From NCBI GenBank assembly GCA_904502115.1, contig CAJGDW010000077.1:1-7538 (forward strand): 7,538 nucleotides of DNA, read 5' to 3'. Origin of the DNA: Paludibacteraceae bacterium. Lineage in GTDB: Bacteria; Bacteroidota; Bacteroidia; Bacteroidales; Paludibacteraceae. Under the pieces are notes generated by a model, which saw only the letters and a list, made by a program, of their open reading frames with translations, had not been told where the DNA came from and did no database searches. Shown one piece after another: positions 4,796 to 7,538 of the stretch. Each line of letters opens with the position of its first letter. Position 1 is the first letter of the stretch. A program made the translations under genes and the position numbers.

Positions 4796-7240
4796 ATGAA
4801 TATATCGTATAATTGGCTTAAAAACTACATCAATTTAACCCTATCGCCCGAAGAAACGGCAAAAAAATTAACCTCTTTGGGTTTGGAAGTGGGTACTACC
4901 GAAAACGTACAAAGCATTAAAGGTGGCTTAGAAGGATTGGTAGTTGCCAAAGTGGTTGAATGCGAAGATCATCCCAACTCAGACCACTTACACATTACAA
5001 AAGTAGACGCTGGTAATGGCGAATTGTTGCAAGTAGTATGCGGCGCCGCTAACTGCCGTGCAGGATTAACCACTATTTTGGCTACCGTTGGTACCAAACT
5101 ATACAGTGGCGAAGAATCATTCACCATCAAAAAATCTAAAATCAGAGGCGTAGAATCGTTTGGTATGCTTTGCGCCGAAGATGAAATTGGCATTGGTACA
5201 TCGCACGATGGCATTATCGAACTACCCGAAGATGCCGTTATTGGTACGCCGGCCAAAGAATACTACAACATAGAAGATGACACCCTTATTGAGGTGGACA
5301 TTACCCCTAACCGCTCGGACGCTATTTCGCACTTTGGTGTGGCACGCGACTTAGCAGCAGGTTTGGGCATTGCAGTAACCAAACCATCGGTAGACGATTT
5401 CAAAGTAGATAACAACGGTTACGTGGTAAACGTAACGGTCGAAAATAGCGAAGCTTGTCCTCGTTACTCGGGTGTTACCATCAACAACGTAAAAGTAACC
5501 GAATCGCCCGATTGGTTGAAAAACAAACTTTCTACCATTGGTTTGCGTCCCATTAACAACGTAGTAGACGTAACCAACTTTATTTTGCACGAATTGGGTC
5601 AGCCTTTGCACGCTTTTGACGGCGACAAAATTAAAGGCAACCACATTATTGTAAAAAACCTAGCAGACGAAACACCCTTCACTACCCTAGACGGCGTAGA
5701 ACGCAAACTTTCTAGCAACGATTTGATGATTTGCAACGAAGCAGAAGGCATGTGTATTGCAGGTGTATTTGGCGGTTTGGATTCGGGCGTAACCGAAAGC
5801 ACCACCAAAGTATTCATTGAAAGCGCTTACTTTAACCCCGTATCGGTGCGCAAAACAGCTCGCCGTCACGGTTTGAACACCGACGCATCGTTCCGTTACG
5901 AACGTGGTTGCGACCCTAACATCACTTTGTACGCACTTAAACGTGCTGCTTTGTTGATTCAAGAGGTAGCCGGTGGTCAGGTATCGATGGACATTGTAGA
6001 CATCTACCCCAACCCTATTCAAGATTTCAGTGTACAACTATCGTACGCAAAAGTAAATAGCTTAATTGGCAAAGAATTAAGCAAAGAAACCGTCAAAGGC
6101 ATTTTGGCTGGTTTGGAAATTAAGATTGAAAACGAAACCGACACCGAATTGAGTTTGTTGGTTCCTCCCTATCGTACCGATGTACGTCGCGATGTTGACG
6201 TAATTGAAGATATTTTGCGTATCTACGGTTACAACAACATTCAACCCGACGCATCGTTGCAATCGGCTATTAGTTACGTAAACAAACCCGACAGCACTAC
6301 CTTGCAAAACAAGGTATCTGATCATTTATCGGGCGCTGGATTTAACGAAATCTTAAACAACTCGTTAACCCGTATTTCGTACTACACCAACCTAAGCAGT
6401 TACCCTGTAGAACAAGCGGTTAAAATTATGAACCCATTGGGCGCCGAATTGAGCGTAATGCGTCAAACCTTGCTATTTGGCGGTTTGGAAAGCATTGCAC
6501 GCAACCGCAACCACCGTCAAGGCAACCTTAAATTCTACGAATTTGGTGCTTGCTACCACTACAATGCCGATAAAAAATCGGAAGAAAAACCATTGGCTGC
6601 TTACAGCGAAGAAATGCACCTAAGCATTTGGATGTGCGGTAACCGCAACGAAATTAGCTGGACCGACAGCGAACGCAAACTTACTTTCTTCGATTTGAAA
6701 GCACACGTTATCAATGCATTAACTCGTTTAGGCATTGCTCCTGCTAGCTATACCGTAGCTCCTTTTGAAAGCGACATCTACAACCAAGCAATTACTTTCC
6801 AAACACGTGGCGGCAAAGTCATTGCACAATTGGGTATTGTAAGCAAAGGCATCCTAAAATCGTTCGATATTGACACCGATGTGTTCTATGCTGACATTTG
6901 TTGGCCTGTTGTTCTTAAACAACTTAAAAACAGCAAGGTAACCTACCAAGATATTCCTAAATATCCAGAAGTAAAACGCGATTTGGCCTTGCTGCTAGAC
7001 AAAACAGTTACCTTCCAACAAATTGAAAACATCGCCTACGAAGTAGAACGTAAATTGCTTAAAAAAGTGGTATTGTTCGACGTTTACGAAGGCAAAAACC
7101 TAGAACCAGGCAAAATATCGTACGCTGTTAACTTTACCTTGCAAGATGCCGAAAAAACCTTGCAAGACAAACAAATTGACAACGTAATGCAACGCCTTAT
7201 TAAAGCATTCCAAGATAAATTAGGTGCAACGATAAGATAA
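4796..7240 (+). CDS. pheT: Phenylalanine-tRNA ligase beta subunit
   Basis: An 814-residue beta chain of the cytoplasmic (alpha-beta)2 enzyme that charges tRNA-Phe; the catalytic site is on the alpha chain PheS, which is not in the window. Domains in order: the N-terminal segment MNISYNWLKNYI; an EMAP/OB-type tRNA-binding domain at about 45-150 (VVAKVVECEDHPNSDHLHIT, CGAANCRAG, MLCAEDEIGIG); the B3/B4 editing domain at about 215-370 (RYSGV, VVDVTNFILHELGQPLHAFD, TDASFRYERGCDP); the B5 domain at about 408-480 (PPYRTDVRRDVDVIEDILR, acidic residues bind magnesium); a catalytic-like core; and the C-terminal ferredoxin-like anticodon-binding FDX-ACB domain at 723-814 (YPEVKRDLALLL). Length is normal for bacterial PheT and no motif is missing. 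It has its own promoter, and pheS and pheT appear to be unlinked here. The stop is followed within three bases by a heptamer array. Confidence 0.97.
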   Translation: MNISYNWLKNYINLTLSPEETAKKLTSLGLEVGTTENVQSIKGGLEGLVVAKVVECEDHPNSDHLHITKVDAGNGELLQVVCGAANCRAGLTTILATVGTKLYSGEESFTIKKSKIRGVESFGMLCAEDEIGIGTSHDGIIELPEDAVIGTPAKEYYNIEDDTLIEVDITPNRSDAISHFGVARDLAAGLGIAVTKPSVDDFKVDNNGYVVNVTVENSEACPRYSGVTINNVKVTESPDWLKNKLSTIGLRPINNVVDVTNFILHELGQPLHAFDGDKIKGNHIIVKNLADETPFTTLDGVERKLSSNDLMICNEAEGMCIAGVFGGLDSGVTESTTKVFIESAYFNPVSVRKTARRHGLNTDASFRYERGCDPNITLYALKRAALLIQEVAGGQVSMDIVDIYPNPIQDFSVQLSYAKVNSLIGKELSKETVKGILAGLEIKIENETDTELSLLVPPYRTDVRRDVDVIEDILRIYGYNNIQPDASLQSAISYVNKPDSTTLQNKVSDHLSGAGFNEILNNSLTRISYYTNLSSYPVEQAVKIMNPLGAELSVMRQTLLFGGLESIARNRNHRQGNLKFYEFGACYHYNADKKSEEKPLAAYSEEMHLSIWMCGNRNEISWTDSERKLTFFDLKAHVINALTRLGIAPASYTVAPFESDIYNQAITFQTRGGKVIAQLGIVSKGILKSFDIDTDVFYADICWPVVLKQLKNSKVTYQDIPKYPEVKRDLALLLDKTVTFQQIENIAYEVERKLLKKVVLFDVYEGKNLEPGKISYAVNFTLQDAEKTLQDKQIDNVMQRLIKAFQDKLGATIR

Positions 7241-7242
7241 GA

Positions 7243-7270
7243 GTTAGGAGTGAGGAGTTAGGAGTTAATT
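7243..7270 (+). repeat. Heptamer array after pheT
   Basis: Units GTTAGGA, GTGAGGA, GTTAGGA, GTTAATT in exact 7-base phase, two bases after the pheT stop. The same unit family as the array at the ABC-F stop codon (2097-2124). The end of the array plus its flank forms a weak stem, TTAGGA (7258-7263) with TCCTAA (7270-7275). Confidence 0.75.
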
Positions 7271-7276
7271 CCTAAG

Positions 7277-7300
7277 CGACTAAACAACTAACCGACTAAA
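7277..7300 (+). repeat. Three-unit octamer array next to hairpin copy 3
   Basis: CGACTAAA, CAACTAAC, CGACTAAA in exact 8-base phase. It runs directly into the AAGTTGC arm of hairpin repeat copy 3. The unit is the reverse complement of TTTAGTCG in the array upstream of pheT and resembles the CGACTAAT phase of the array at 4591. Confidence 0.7.
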
Positions 7301-7386
7301 GTTGCGATTAAGCGAGTGCAGAAGCAAAGTTTACTTTGATTATGCCGAGCGTGAGCAACTTCATGAGGGCGAAGCCCGAATAATCG
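7299..7386 (+). repeat. Dispersed hairpin repeat, copy 3 (most complete)
   Basis: Outer arms AAGTTGC (7299-7305) and GCAACTT (7355-7361) enclose GCGATTAAGCGAGTGCAGA, the central hairpin CAAAG-TTTA-CTTTG (7325-7338) and TATGCCGAGCGTGAG. A second hairpin GGGC-GAA-GCCC (7367-7377) follows, and TAATCG (7381-7386) could alternatively pair with CGATTA (7305-7310). It lies in the 189 bases between pheT and the YebC gene, about 45 bases before the latter. No T tract follows the GC-rich stem, so it is not a standard terminator. Confidence 0.85.
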
Positions 7387-7429
7387 GCTAATCGAAATCA
7401 AAAGACAACAACAACTTAACAACAAAAAT

Positions 7430-7538
7430 ATGGGAAGAGCATTTGAATACCGCAAAGCCACTAAAATGAAACGTTGGGGCAACATGGCCCGCGTTTTTAC
7501 CAAATTAGGCAAACAAATTACCATTGCTGTACGCGAAG
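7430..7538 (+). CDS. yebC: YebC/PmpR family protein, N-terminal fragment
   Basis: The gene runs off the right edge of the window; 36 complete codons are visible, MGRAFEYRKATKMKRWGNMA followed by RVFTKLGKQITIAVRE. This is the conserved start of YebC/TACO1-family proteins, in the MGRAFEYR form common in Bacteroidota (others begin MAGHSKW). Members were annotated as DNA-binding regulators (PmpR), and more recently have been linked to translation of difficult peptide stretches such as polyproline. Full length in the family is roughly 240 residues. No TAnnTTTG box is seen in the 189 bases upstream (the closest is TTACTTTG at 7331-7338, inside hairpin copy 3), so it may be cotranscribed with pheT. 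The leader before ATG 7430 is A/C-rich (ACAACAACAACTTAAC type) with no Shine-Dalgarno sequence. Confidence 0.9.
   Translation, partial: MGRAFEYRKATKMKRWGNMARVFTKLGKQITIAVRE

Noticed and set aside
7367..7377. GGGC-GAA-GCCC as an intrinsic terminator for pheT
   Set aside because: No T tract follows on either strand, and it belongs to a repeat element found at other loci, including one copy without this hairpin.
7288..7524. 78-codon minus-strand open frame
   Set aside because: It overlaps the clearly conserved start of the YebC gene and hairpin copy 3 and has no recognisable domain.

Overview
The window looks like a chromosomal segment from a member of the Bacteroidota, most likely Bacteroidales. 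Perfect matches to the Bacteroidota -7 promoter box TAnnTTTG lie just upstream of four genes. Most starts lack a clear Shine-Dalgarno sequence and have A/T-rich leaders. The protein set fits too: a YbiT-type ABC-F ATPase with a degenerate second nucleotide site, QueH, a separate pheT without adjacent pheS, and a YebC protein starting MGRAFEYRKA. I cannot name a genus from sequence alone.

Layout. Positions 1-477 hold no gene I can support; they are packed with hairpins, direct repeats, a likely terminator and the promoter of the next gene. Then come an ABC-F ATPase (478-2097, +), queH for the last step of queuosine synthesis (2132-2677, -, convergent with the ATPase), a PaaI-type hotdog thioesterase (2765-3247, +, divergent from queH), a class I PLP aminotransferase (3447-4616, +), pheT for the phenylalanyl-tRNA synthetase beta chain (4796-7240, +), and the first 36 codons of a YebC/PmpR-family protein (7430 to the window end, +). 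ABC-F, QueH, PheT and YebC all touch translation (ribosome, tRNA modification, tRNA charging, ribosome-associated YebC). Because almost every gene seems to have its own promoter, I see a loose translation-themed neighbourhood, not one operon.

The unusual part is between the genes. A dispersed hairpin element occurs three times (about 128-231 on +, 3270-3334 on -, 7299-7386 on +). Its central hairpin keeps a TTTA loop in all three copies, while four of its five base pairs differ between copies in a compensatory way. A second hairpin in two copies also differs by one compensatory pair. Next to two copies, and separately at other gene ends, lie short degenerate tandem arrays with a strict period of 7 or 8 bases. 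One array supplies the stop codon and last residues of the aminotransferase. A near-perfect 44-base palindrome covers the -7 box and start codon of the aminotransferase gene. The coding genes themselves are ordinary housekeeping genes. The repeat/hairpin family is the best candidate here for something poorly described.
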